DNA from: Glaesserella sp041814905
GTDB taxonomy: Bacteria; Pseudomonadota; Gammaproteobacteria; Enterobacterales; Pasteurellaceae
Direction of reading: 5' to 3'
Length of the DNA: 64,000 bases
Assembly (NCBI RefSeq): GCF_041814905.1
Contig: NZ_JBGXYA010000021.1
Coordinates: forward strand, 1-64,000
A program made the translations under genes and the position numbers. Below the pieces are notes generated by a model. That model saw nothing but the letters and a program-made list of their open reading frames with translations, was not told the DNA's origin and did no database searches. Positions 45,697 through 54,021 of this stretch are shown here, piece by piece (the first letter of the stretch is position 1; each line of letters starts with the position of its first letter).

Positions 45697-45981
45697 ATGA
45701 AATATATCTTTGGAATCGTTATCACGCTTGCGGTTATTATTGTTGCAATTACTGTTGGTGCTAATAACGATCAACTTATTACATTTAATTATATTATTGC
45801 CAAGAGCGAACTACGCTTATCAACTTTAGTTGCTATTTTATTTGGTTTTGGCTTAATCCTTGGTTGGTTAATCACAGGTTTCTTCTACCTTAAAATTAAA
45901 GTACAAAATATTGCTTTAAACCGTCGAGTAAAACGCCAAGCACAACAAATTGATGAATTGACTCTCCCTAAGGCTGAATAA
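45697..45981 (+). CDS. lapA: lipopolysaccharide assembly protein A
   Basis: A 94-residue inner-membrane protein of the DUF1049 family with two membrane segments (about 3-20 and 44-66) and a charged cytoplasmic coiled tail. It works with LapB in control of LPS synthesis through FtsH and LpxC. It overlaps lapB by one base (TAATG). Confidence 0.92.
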   Translation: MKYIFGIVITLAVIIVAITVGANNDQLITFNYIIAKSELRLSTLVAILFGFGLILGWLITGFFYLKIKVQNIALNRRVKRQAQQIDELTLPKAE

Positions 45982-47174
45982 TGCTTGAATTGTTGTTCCT
46001 TTTGTTACCTATAGCAGCATTATATGGCTGGTACATGGGGCAGCGTAGCGCAAAGAAGGATCAAGAAACAGTCAATAATAAATTTTCTCGTGACTATGTA
46101 ACGGGTTTAAATTTTCTTTTATCTAATCAGCAGGAAAAGGCCGTTGACCTTTTCCTTTCAATGCTACAAAAGCAAGAAACCGAAAATCAAATTACCACTG
46201 AATCGCAGTTTGAAGCCGAGCTTACTCTTGGTAATTTATTTCGTTCTCGTGGAGAAGTAGACCGAGCTTTACGTATTCATCAGGCAATAGAAAATAGTCC
46301 TGATTATTCTTTTGAACAAAAATTACTCGCTAAACAACAGTTGGCTAAAGATTTTATGGCAGCCGGTTTTTATGATCGAGCAGAAAATTACTATATCGTC
46401 TTACTGGATGAGCCGGAATTTGCAGTGAATTCACTCATGCAGTTAACGGTAATTTATCAAAAGACCAAAGAATGGAAAAAAGCGATTAATGTTGCGGAAA
46501 AACTCTTAAAAATTGCACCAGATACCGATAAAACACCATTATCACATTACTACTGTGAGTTGGCACAATCATTGAAAGCAGAGGATGAAAAAGCGTTTAT
46601 CCAATCAATAAATAAAGCACTTGAATATTCCGGCGATTGTGTAAGAGCCTCTATTTTATTAGGTGACTACCATTTGGAAAAAGAGCAATATTCTCAGGCA
46701 TTAACGCATTATGAATATATTTTGGAGCAAGATCCCAGCTATATCAGTGAAGTATTAAATAAAATCAAACAATGTTATATAGCCCAAAATCAGCTAGCTG
46801 ATTTTGAATTGTTTTTAATAAAAGCGACTCAAACCAAGCACAATAGTAGTGTAGATTTGGCATTGGCGGAATTAATTGAACAAAAAGACGGAATTGAGTC
46901 TGCGCAATCAAAACTGTACCAGCAATTAAAGCAATTTCCGAATTTAATTACGTTTCATCGCTTTATTCATTACCAAGTCAATGAAGCAGAAGAGGGAAGA
47001 GGAAAAGAAAGTTTAATTTTGCTGCATAAAATGGTAGGAGATCGTATTCAAAAAGGCTTCCATTACCGTTGTTTAAATTGTGGTTATCAAAGTTATCGTT
47101 TAACATGGTATTGTCCGTCTTGCCGAAAATGGGAAAGTGTTAAACCTATGCAAAGTATTGTGGAAGTCATTTAA
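45981..47174 (+). CDS. lapB: lipopolysaccharide assembly protein B
   Basis: A 397-residue protein with an N-terminal membrane anchor (residues 1-18), a series of TPR repeats in the cytoplasm and a C-terminal rubredoxin-like metal site (CLNCGY and CPSCRKW). It guides FtsH to LpxC and so balances LPS with phospholipid. It is translationally coupled to lapA and followed by pyrF after 22 bases. Confidence 0.95.
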   Translation: MLELLFLLLPIAALYGWYMGQRSAKKDQETVNNKFSRDYVTGLNFLLSNQQEKAVDLFLSMLQKQETENQITTESQFEAELTLGNLFRSRGEVDRALRIHQAIENSPDYSFEQKLLAKQQLAKDFMAAGFYDRAENYYIVLLDEPEFAVNSLMQLTVIYQKTKEWKKAINVAEKLLKIAPDTDKTPLSHYYCELAQSLKAEDEKAFIQSINKALEYSGDCVRASILLGDYHLEKEQYSQALTHYEYILEQDPSYISEVLNKIKQCYIAQNQLADFELFLIKATQTKHNSSVDLALAELIEQKDGIESAQSKLYQQLKQFPNLITFHRFIHYQVNEAEEGRGKESLILLHKMVGDRIQKGFHYRCLNCGYQSYRLTWYCPSCRKWESVKPMQSIVEVI

Positions 47175-47196
47175 AAATATTTAAGGAGATCCAGAT

Positions 47197-47889
47197 ATGG
47201 ATAATAAAATTATTGTTGCCCTCGATTATGAAACAGAGAACGAAGCATTAAGTTTTGTTGATCAGGTTGATCCTTCACTTTGTCGTTTAAAGGTGGGAAA
47301 AGAAATGTTTACCACTTTGGGGACTCATTTTGTGAAACAGCTTCAAGATCGTCAATTTGATGTTTTTTTAGATCTAAAATATCACGATATTCCAAATACG
47401 GTAGCTCGTGCAGTTCGTTCTGCCGCGGATTTAGGTGTATGGATGGTAGATTTACATGCCTCCGGCGGTCTACGTATGATGGAAACGGCCAAACAGATAC
47501 TCGAACCTTACGGTAAAGATGCGCCGCTATTAATTGGGGTAACGGTATTGACCAGCATGGAAGATTTGGATTTACTCCAAATTGGCATTAATGCATCGCC
47601 AATGGAACAAGTTATTCGCCTTGCGCACTTATGTCAACGTGCAGGTTTGGATGGTGTAGTTTGTTCTCCTCAAGAAGTTGAAGTGTTACGTACTCATTGT
47701 GGTAAAGATTTCAAATTAATCACACCGGGAATTCGTCCTGAAGGCAGTGATGTTGGTGACCAACGTCGTGTAATGACACCGAAACAAGCAATTGAAACCG
47801 GTTCGGATTATCTTGTAATCGGTCGTCCGATTACTCAAGCTCAAGATCCGTTGGCTGTATTAAAATCTATTAATCAGTCTATCGTTTAA
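47197..47889 (+). CDS. pyrF: orotidine 5'-phosphate decarboxylase
   Basis: Last step of UMP synthesis. The 230-residue TIM barrel has the ALDYETENEAL start, the catalytic DLKYHDIPNT motif (Lys near 62), GVTVLTSM and TPGIRPEGSDVGDQ with the R near the end (VIGRPITQA). AAGGAG precedes the ATG. The stop codon overlaps the first base of an uptake signal. Confidence 0.97.
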   Translation: MDNKIIVALDYETENEALSFVDQVDPSLCRLKVGKEMFTTLGTHFVKQLQDRQFDVFLDLKYHDIPNTVARAVRSAADLGVWMVDLHASGGLRMMETAKQILEPYGKDAPLLIGVTVLTSMEDLDLLQIGINASPMEQVIRLAHLCQRAGLDGVVCSPQEVEVLRTHCGKDFKLITPGIRPEGSDVGDQRRVMTPKQAIETGSDYLVIGRPITQAQDPLAVLKSINQSIV

Positions 47890-47897
47890 CAAGCGGT
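47889..47897 (+). repeat. uptake signal in the pyrF-yciH gap
   Basis: ACAAGCGGT overlaps the last base of the pyrF stop. Its downstream flank (TTTTTAAGAGAAATTTGCAA) fills the gap and ends at the yciH start, so the AAGAG of the flank may act as its ribosome site. Confidence 0.8.
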
Positions 47898-47920
47898 CTG
47901 TTTTTAAGAGAAATTTGCAA

Positions 47921-48232
47921 ATGAGCTTAGTTTATTCCACAGAAATCGGGCGCATCACACAAGAAAAACCGAAAGTAGAGCGACCGAAGGGAGATGGCAT
48001 TGTACGAATTCAATGGCAAACAAGCGGGCGTAAAGGCAAAGGAGTTTGTGTCATTACAGGGCTTGAACTTGATGATAAAGCACTAATGTCTTTAGCTTCC
48101 GAATTAAAACGTAAAAGTGGCTGTGGAGGCTCGGTGAAAGACGGTGCGATTGAAATTCAAGGCGATAACCGAGATCAACTTAAACAGATGCTAGAGCAGA
48201 AAGGATTTCAGGTTAAACTTTCCGGCGGCTGA
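47921..48232 (+). CDS. yciH: SUI1/eIF1-like translation factor YciH
   Basis: A 103-residue protein of the SUI1 family. It has VRIQWQTSGRKGKGVCVITGL and the LKRKSGCGGSVKDGAIEIQGD motif that corresponds to the eIF1 core. In E. coli it acts in fidelity of initiation in vitro, and its role in the cell is unclear. A TTG at 47915 is in frame but the ATG at 47921 is preferred. Adjacent to pyrF as in E. coli. Confidence 0.94.
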   Translation: MSLVYSTEIGRITQEKPKVERPKGDGIVRIQWQTSGRKGKGVCVITGLELDDKALMSLASELKRKSGCGGSVKDGAIEIQGDNRDQLKQMLEQKGFQVKLSGG

Positions 48233-48236
48233 TAAT

Positions 48237-48287
48237 CTGCACTGAAATAAGGTTTATTTTCCTAACCTGTTTTCGGTGCAGATTTTT
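48237..48287 (+). terminator. terminator after yciH
   Basis: CTGCACTGAAA (48237-48247) pairs with TTTCGGTGCAG (48271-48281) with one G-T pair. An inner AAGGTT/AACCT stem and a following ATTTTTAT complete it. Confidence 0.8.
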
Positions 48288-48359
48288 ATGATTAACACAA
48301 CTCAAATTGCAGCCAATTATTGGTTCATCATGATTTATAGGGTAGTGAAATGCCCTTTT

Positions 48360-49079
48360 TTATTTCCGAAAATAGCTTAATAAGGGCTCAGGATTTTGAA
48401 TATACTGCGATAATTCTTTTTTATCCGGATGACCGATATAAGGAATTTGTCCTAAAAGCGGAGCATTAATTTTCTGAGAAAGCAATTCAATGAGTCCTGC
48501 GTAATGGCGTAATCCGGGATTTACTCGATTGGCAACCCATCCAACCAATTCAACCCCTTCTTGTTGAATAGCATTTGCGGTTAAAAGAGCATGGTTAACG
48601 CAACCTTCCTTAATTCCAACAACCAATACTACCGGCATACGGTTTTTTCTTACCCAATCGGCAAAACTCAGATCTTTATTAATCGGTGTTAACCAACCAT
48701 TCGTTCCTTCGACAACCACATTGCTATAAGTATTTCTTAAGCGTACCAAATCTTTATTGAGTTTATTTACAGAAATATGGCATACCGCATCTAAAGCGGC
48801 AAAAATCGGTGTGCTGGAATGAATAAATGAATAACTATTAATTTCGCGATATTTTACAGGGGTAGGGCAACTGTTTTGAATAATTAATACATCACTGTTA
48901 TCTTCACAAGCATAATCATCCTGATTTGGCTCTGTTGGTAGGGAGTCATCACCGCCACAAGCAATGGGTTTATATCCGATAACAGGAATGCCATATTGAG
49001 AAAGCAATTGCAGCAACGCTCTGGTAACTATCGTTTTCCCGACATCCGTATCGGTTCCTGCAATAAATAGACATGACAT
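48360..49079 (-). CDS. bioD: dethiobiotin synthetase
   Basis: Closes the ureido ring of dethiobiotin with CO2 and ATP. The 239-residue protein has the P-loop AGTDTDVGKT near residue 8, GYKPIACG and the EGTNGWLTPI motif. The ATG at 49079 is preferred over a TTG at 49091. It lies next to an Mlc-like regulator rather than other bio genes, the same as E. coli ynfK (bioD2) next to mlc. Confidence 0.92.
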   Translation of the reverse strand: MSCLFIAGTDTDVGKTIVTRALLQLLSQYGIPVIGYKPIACGGDDSLPTEPNQDDYACEDNSDVLIIQNSCPTPVKYREINSYSFIHSSTPIFAALDAVCHISVNKLNKDLVRLRNTYSNVVVEGTNGWLTPINKDLSFADWVRKNRMPVVLVVGIKEGCVNHALLTANAIQQEGVELVGWVANRVNPGLRHYAGLIELLSQKINAPLLGQIPYIGHPDKKELSQYIQNPEPLLSYFRK

Positions 49080-49225
49080 AATTAATTCCAATTCCTAAAA
49101 GTTACTAAATGGGCTTTAGTTTAATTAAAAAGTTATAATAGAAACCTGTTCTTAATCAAAAAAAACCAATAAATAGGAAGAATTTACAACATAATTGTCA
49201 TGATAGGCATGAAAATGATAGGTAT

Positions 49226-49258
49226 AAAAAGAGCCTCATGGTTATCAATAGGCTCTTC
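49226..49258 (-). terminator. terminator after the Mlc-like gene
   Basis: On the minus strand AAGAGCCT pairs with AGGCTCTT (49250-49257 with 49229-49236), followed by a T-run (49230-49226). It separates the regulator gene from bioD. Confidence 0.8.
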
Positions 49259-49261
49259 AGC

Positions 49262-50467
49262 TTATAATTCAATGATGTTTTTAATCAAATTTCCTTCATA
49301 GATACTCAGCTTAATCGCAACCGATGGAATAAATGGGCTATCCCAGTCATATTGACTTGTCACAATATCTACATTGAGATCAGGCAGCAGGAGATTTTGA
49401 GATAATTTTGCATGAATTTTATCGAACAGCACTTGCTTAATTCGTAGTAGTGGCGAGTTCAGCATAATTTTTTCGGTAGAGAAAATGTTGATCAAATTCA
49501 TCAACATATAAGCTAAGTTATCCGCAAGGTGTTCTAAAATCATAAGCGCCTTAGGATTGTGTTGTTCTACGGACTCACAGAACCACATTATTTTTTCTTG
49601 AGAACGTTCAAATTCATTCGGTAAATATTGATCAATGAGTCTGTTTAATGATGAAAAGGTTATCTGATTCGCTAATTGATAACGTTCAAGTTCATTTAAA
49701 TGCGGTGCTATTTCATCGCTCAACGGACTAAATTTAGGCATAATCATTTTATCAACATTCATCCGTTTATGCTCGTCATGGTGAAGTAGGGCACCTTTTA
49801 GTAACACGCTTAGATTTACCGTATCGTCCAGTTGCAAAAAAATAACATTATCATGGCTAATTAAACTACCTAACGTTGATTCCGCTAAAAACCATAGTTG
49901 GAAATGTTCGTTCATCAAAATCGGCTGAGAAAATTCAGTTTGAAGCGTTTTGACTAATGGGCAATCCAAAGGATAATGGCTTAATTGAGTAATGATATGT
50001 TTTGTGGTGTCAATTTTCCCGATAACACTAATTGATATCGCGAGTAATTTTTCATCATCAAAAGGATAGTGACGTGCAAAATTTTGCAGGCTATTTAGAA
50101 TATAATCGGCTAAAGACGGATATTCTTCCGGAGTGAAGGTATAATCTAATTGATGAATCGGTTTACCGTTTAACTCGCATAATGAAATCGCTAATTTAGT
50201 CGGTGAGATCGTTAAACAAAGAAAATGCCAATAAAAAGGAGAAACCGCGAGCCCGACGGCAGGTCGTCCGCGGGAAAGTAAGTTTTGCGATGTTCTTTCT
50301 AAAATAAATTTATTATCAATCAGAGCTTTGGTCAACACCGTCATAGAGGCAGGAGCGAACCCCGACAATTTGGCCAAATCTGTACGAGAAATTAGCTCAA
50401 ACTGCTCAACTAAACGGTAAACAGTACCTAGATGCTGATACTTATAGTCAGAAGAAGTTATTTTCAT
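49262..50467 (-). CDS. mlc: ROK-family transcriptional repressor, Mlc-like
   Basis: A 401-residue protein. Residues about 12-60 form a winged helix (LISRTDLAKLSGFAPASMTVLTKAL) like Mlc/NagC, followed by a ROK domain. The usual ROK zinc motif (CxCGxxGCxE) and a clear GxGxG-type loop are missing; that part reads DDTVNLSVLLKGALLHHDEH. So it probably keeps DNA binding but has lost or changed zinc binding and sugar-kinase-like features. Mlc represses PTS genes and is released by unphosphorylated PtsG. The neighbour bioD supports the mlc name by synteny; the sequence alone says ROK repressor. Confidence 0.75.
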   Translation of the reverse strand: MKITSSDYKYQHLGTVYRLVEQFELISRTDLAKLSGFAPASMTVLTKALIDNKFILERTSQNLLSRGRPAVGLAVSPFYWHFLCLTISPTKLAISLCELNGKPIHQLDYTFTPEEYPSLADYILNSLQNFARHYPFDDEKLLAISISVIGKIDTTKHIITQLSHYPLDCPLVKTLQTEFSQPILMNEHFQLWFLAESTLGSLISHDNVIFLQLDDTVNLSVLLKGALLHHDEHKRMNVDKMIMPKFSPLSDEIAPHLNELERYQLANQITFSSLNRLIDQYLPNEFERSQEKIMWFCESVEQHNPKALMILEHLADNLAYMLMNLINIFSTEKIMLNSPLLRIKQVLFDKIHAKLSQNLLLPDLNVDIVTSQYDWDSPFIPSVAIKLSIYEGNLIKNIIEL

Positions 50468-50670
50468 ACATAATCCTTAAAAGTTCATTTGCTCCATAAG
50501 ATAATTTCTTTATTTTGCAATCTTTATTTGGAATGGCAAACTTTTTAACTCAATTATGCGAGAGAGTTCACAAAATTATTTTATTTATTAAATTAAATGG
50601 GTAAAAATCAATCATTTTGAAAATTTGCAAAAAATGAACGAAAAAAGACCGCTTGTAACAGGTATTTATA
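50468..50670. other. intergenic region between mlc and rnd
   Basis: 203 AT-rich bases between divergent genes, with room for both promoters. An uptake signal ACCGCTTGT lies at 50648-50656, 14 bases before the rnd start, preceded by TTTGCAAA. No other element is clear. Confidence 0.5.
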
Positions 50671-51804
50671 ATGAATAAACCAACAAATTATCAATGGATC
50701 AATAACAATTCAACATTAGCTGAGATGTGTCTGCGTTCTCGCCAACAGTCGGTTATTGCACTAGACACCGAGTTCGTCCGTACTCGTTCCTATTATCCCA
50801 AATTAGGGTTGATCCAACTTTTTGACGGAAAAGAAAGTTATTTAATTGACCCTTTATCTATCACGGATTTTTCCCCTTTTATTGCGTTATTAGCCGATAA
50901 AAAGGTGTTAAAAGTGCTGCATGCCTGCGGTGAGGATTTGGAGGTTTTTCAACACTATTTTCAACAATTACCGGAACCGATGTTAGATACTCAAATCATG
51001 GCAGGATTTGCAGGAGTGGGCGTTTCGCTTGGATTTGCTAAACTGGTTGCGTACTTTTTGCACATTGAATTAGACAAAGGTGCATCACGTACGGATTGGC
51101 TTGCCCGCCCGTTGACTGAAACGCAGCTACAATATGCGATTGCCGATGTATGGTATTTGTTACCTGTTTATCACAAACTCGCGGAATTATTAGCTTCGAC
51201 GCCTTGGCAAGAGGCGGTAGAGCAAGAATGTGCTGCCTTATTAACCAAAAAATGTATCGAAGAAGATCCGGATAAAGCTTATAAAGAAATCAGCAATGCA
51301 TGGGCGTTAAATCCACAACAATTAGCCGTGCTAAAAGTACTGGCTAAATGGCGATTAGAAGAAGCCAAAAAACGTGACTTGGCATTAAATTTTATTGTTA
51401 AGGAGCAAAGCTTATGGCAATTAGCTAAAATTCAACCGAAACACACATCCGCATTATTAGATTTTATGCATCCGAACGAAGTGAGGATTCATGGGAAAAA
51501 ACTACTTTGGTTGGTAGAACAAGGTAGGGCTACAGAGGCGAATAATTATCCCGAACCTATTACTCGTTTAATTGACGAACCGGGTTATAAACAGTCACTA
51601 AAAGTATTACAGAAAAAAATTACTGAAATTCAACCGATTGGTTTAGAGACAGAGCTTCTCGCAAGTAAACGGCAGTTAAATCAGTTATTTTTATGGCATA
51701 AAAAGGGGGAAGACTCAAACCGATTGCCGGAATTACTATTAGGTTGGCGAGCTGAATTTGGACAGCAATTATTGAATAGTTGCTTAAAACCTTATGATAA
51801 ATAG
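50671..51804 (+). CDS. rnd: ribonuclease D
   Basis: A 3'-5' exoribonuclease of the DEDD family that trims tRNA precursors. The acidic residues lie in ALDTEFVRTRSYYPKLGLIQL, LHACGEDLEVF, LDTQIMAGFAG and the YAIADVWYLLPVY motif. Two HRDC-like domains fill residues 210-375. Length (377) matches E. coli (375). The leader carries an uptake signal instead of a strong ribosome site. Confidence 0.96.
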   Translation: MNKPTNYQWINNNSTLAEMCLRSRQQSVIALDTEFVRTRSYYPKLGLIQLFDGKESYLIDPLSITDFSPFIALLADKKVLKVLHACGEDLEVFQHYFQQLPEPMLDTQIMAGFAGVGVSLGFAKLVAYFLHIELDKGASRTDWLARPLTETQLQYAIADVWYLLPVYHKLAELLASTPWQEAVEQECAALLTKKCIEEDPDKAYKEISNAWALNPQQLAVLKVLAKWRLEEAKKRDLALNFIVKEQSLWQLAKIQPKHTSALLDFMHPNEVRIHGKKLLWLVEQGRATEANNYPEPITRLIDEPGYKQSLKVLQKKITEIQPIGLETELLASKRQLNQLFLWHKKGEDSNRLPELLLGWRAEFGQQLLNSCLKPYDK

Positions 51805-51807
51805 TTT

Positions 51808-51816
51808 ACAAGCGGT
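51808..51816 (+). repeat. uptake signal after rnd
   Basis: ACAAGCGGT three bases after the rnd stop, followed by CTTTTTGAA and TTTTGCAAAA. Likely part of the 3' untranslated end. Confidence 0.75.
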
Positions 51817-51945
51817 CTTTTTGAATAAAATTTTTGCAAAAAGTAATAATTACAACGATTTAGAGAACTATTTTTAATAGACAATAGTCTAAGAAGCGCT
51901 TTTACCATTTATGAGTCGGTAAAGCATTCAACAAACGAGGTAACT

Positions 51946-52275
51946 ATGAAATTTACAGTTGGAAAAATCGTTCTTATTACAACAATGTGTATTTCGCTCA
52001 CCGCTTGTGTGGGTGATAGATCGGATCGTCGAGTGGCAACAGGCGCAGCCATTGGTGCCGCGACCGGTTATGTATTAAGTGACGGTGATACCGCTATAAC
52101 TCTTGGTAGTGCTGCGCTTGGCGGTTTATTAGGTAATCAATACGATAAACATAGAGAACGTAGTTCAAATCGTGATTACGATGATGACCGAGGAGACAGA
52201 GAAGAATATCGAGACAAGTATGCTAGACAGCATAAAGGAAAGCATAAACCTAGATATAAACATGATGACGATTAA
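51946..52275 (+). CDS. small lipoprotein with glycine zipper
   Basis: A 109-residue envelope protein. The signal peptide ends in the lipobox LTAC with Cys21, so it should be lipidated and sent to the outer or inner membrane. Residues about 32-65 form a glycine zipper (ATGAAIGAATGYV, then LGSAALGGLLGNQYDKH), as in OsmB/Rickettsia 17-kDa antigen relatives. The tail is very hydrophilic with Asp, Arg, Lys and His. An uptake signal (ACCGCTTGT, 52000-52008) encodes the Thr-Ala-Cys of the lipobox. Function unknown. Confidence 0.85.
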   Translation: MKFTVGKIVLITTMCISLTACVGDRSDRRVATGAAIGAATGYVLSDGDTAITLGSAALGGLLGNQYDKHRERSSNRDYDDDRGDREEYRDKYARQHKGKHKPRYKHDDD

Positions 52276-52291
52276 ACAGTGAATTTATATT

Positions 52292-52318
52292 AAAGCGGCA
52301 AAAATTGCCGCTTTTTTA
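52292..52318 (+). terminator. terminator after the lipoprotein gene
   Basis: AAAGCGGCAA (52292-52301) pairs with TTGCCGCTTT (52305-52314), followed by a T-run. Strong. Confidence 0.88.
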
Positions 52319-52319
52319 T

Positions 52320-52702
52320 TTGACTAAACAAATTAAAGAGACAACGTCACGCTTTGATTGGTTAGAGAATGTTATTGTTCTTTCATCCTTAAGTAAAAAA
52401 GAATAATTGAATTATTAAGTGTTGCTGAAATATTTATTATTGCTGGATTTACTTTAAACATATCGAAAAATGATGGTTGATAAAACGGTTTTATGACTTG
52501 TTTTTGTTTCTTGAATTAATTTCGCATAACGTAGATTATGTTAAATAAAATAGTGAAATGTGCAAAAAATCAAACTTTAGCTATTTTTCCCTTCTTTCAT
52601 TTTAGATAAGAATTTATTTTCAATGGTTAAAAGTGTATCCTAATGCTGTGCCACGTTTACTTTTAAACGTGTTCTTTTTTCTTATCAATAGGTGTTTCGT
52701 CT
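52320..52702. promoter_or_regulatory. ackA leader region with terminator-like hairpin
   Basis: 383 AT-rich bases without a gene. At 52652-52671 CACGTTTA pairs with TAAACGTG around CTTT, followed by TTCTTTTTT (52672-52680), a full terminator shape only 22 bases before the ackA ATG. A TATCCT hexamer lies near 52636. A GTTAAATAA stretch near 52540 recalls an ArcA site, weakly. AGGTG near 52690 is the ribosome site. Confidence 0.5.
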
Positions 52703-53911
52703 ATGTCAAAAAATCTTATCCTTATTCTTAACTGTGGTAGCTCATCATTAAAATTTGCTATCTTAGACCCTGTTACCGGCGATGAAAAATTATCTGGTTT
52801 AGCTGAAGCATTTCATCTTGATGATGCTCGGATTAAATGGAAGCTACATGGTGAAAAAGGTAATGCTGATTTAGGTGCTGGTGCTGCACATAGTGAAGCA
52901 TTAAATTTTATGGCTAATCATATTTTTACATTAGACCCATCGTTAAAAGAAAGCATTGGTGCAATTGGTCACCGAATTGTTCATGGTGGTGAAAAATTTA
53001 CGTCTTCTGCGGTAATTACAGATGAAGTTATCAAAGGTATTGAATATGCTGTGCAATTCGCACCACTACACAACCCTGCTCACTTAATCGGTATTCAAGA
53101 AGCATTCCGAATTTTCCCTGAACTGAAAGAACGCAATGTGGCAGTATTTGATACTGCATTCCACCAAACTATGCCGGAAGAAGCATACTTATATGCTCTA
53201 CCGTACTCTTTATATAAAGAACATGGTGTTCGCCGTTACGGTGCACACGGTACAAGCCATTATTATGTTAGCCGTGAAGTGGCGAAACAATTAAATATTG
53301 CAGAAAATAAAATCAATGTGATTACTTGTCATTTAGGTAACGGTGCCTCTGTCGCAGTTATCCGTGACGGTAAATGTATTGATACATCTATGGGGCTAAC
53401 GCCTTTAGAAGGTCTTGTGATGGGAACTCGTTCCGGTGACTTAGATCCTGCAATTATCTTCTATATGTATGATACTTTAGGTATGAGTATGCAAGAAATT
53501 AACACTACTCTAACTAAAAAATCAGGTCTGCTTGGTTTAACGGAAGTTACCAGCGATTGCCGTTATTCAGAAGAAAACTATGCTAAGAAAACCGAGGCAA
53601 AACGTGCATTGGATGTATTCTGCTACCGTTTAGCGAAATATATTGGTTCTTATATGGCAGCACTCGGCGATGATCATCTTGATGCAATTGTCTTCACCGG
53701 CGGTATCGGTGAAAACTCCGCACCTGTTCGCGAGTTAACTTTAAAACATTTAAAATTATTCGGTATTAAAGTTGATCAAGAGAGAAATCTTGCTGCTCGT
53801 TTTGGTGGTGAAGGTGAAATTACTGCGGATGATTCAGCATTTCATGCTTATGTCATTCCGACTAATGAAGAGCTTGTCATTGCACAAGATACTGCTCGCT
53901 TAGCGTTATAA
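52703..53911 (+). CDS. ackA: acetate kinase
   Basis: Makes ATP and acetate from acetyl phosphate. The 402-residue protein has NCGSSSLKFAI at the start, GHRIVHGGEKF, FDTAFHQTMP, ITCHLGNGASVA and GLTPLEGLVMGTRSGDLDP, and FTGGIGENSAPVR near the end. It is followed by pta after 110 bases, the usual pair for acetate overflow and acetyl phosphate control. Confidence 0.98.
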   Translation: MSKNLILILNCGSSSLKFAILDPVTGDEKLSGLAEAFHLDDARIKWKLHGEKGNADLGAGAAHSEALNFMANHIFTLDPSLKESIGAIGHRIVHGGEKFTSSAVITDEVIKGIEYAVQFAPLHNPAHLIGIQEAFRIFPELKERNVAVFDTAFHQTMPEEAYLYALPYSLYKEHGVRRYGAHGTSHYYVSREVAKQLNIAENKINVITCHLGNGASVAVIRDGKCIDTSMGLTPLEGLVMGTRSGDLDPAIIFYMYDTLGMSMQEINTTLTKKSGLLGLTEVTSDCRYSEENYAKKTEAKRALDVFCYRLAKYIGSYMAALGDDHLDAIVFTGGIGENSAPVRELTLKHLKLFGIKVDQERNLAARFGGEGEITADDSAFHAYVIPTNEELVIAQDTARLAL

Positions 53912-54021
53912 TACCAAAACCTGCCAATCGGCAGGTTTTATCATTTACTTGAAAGCGAGTTTGTGATTTGCAAAAAAACATCCGAATCCGACCGCTTGCT
54001 TATTAATTTTGGAAGCACATT

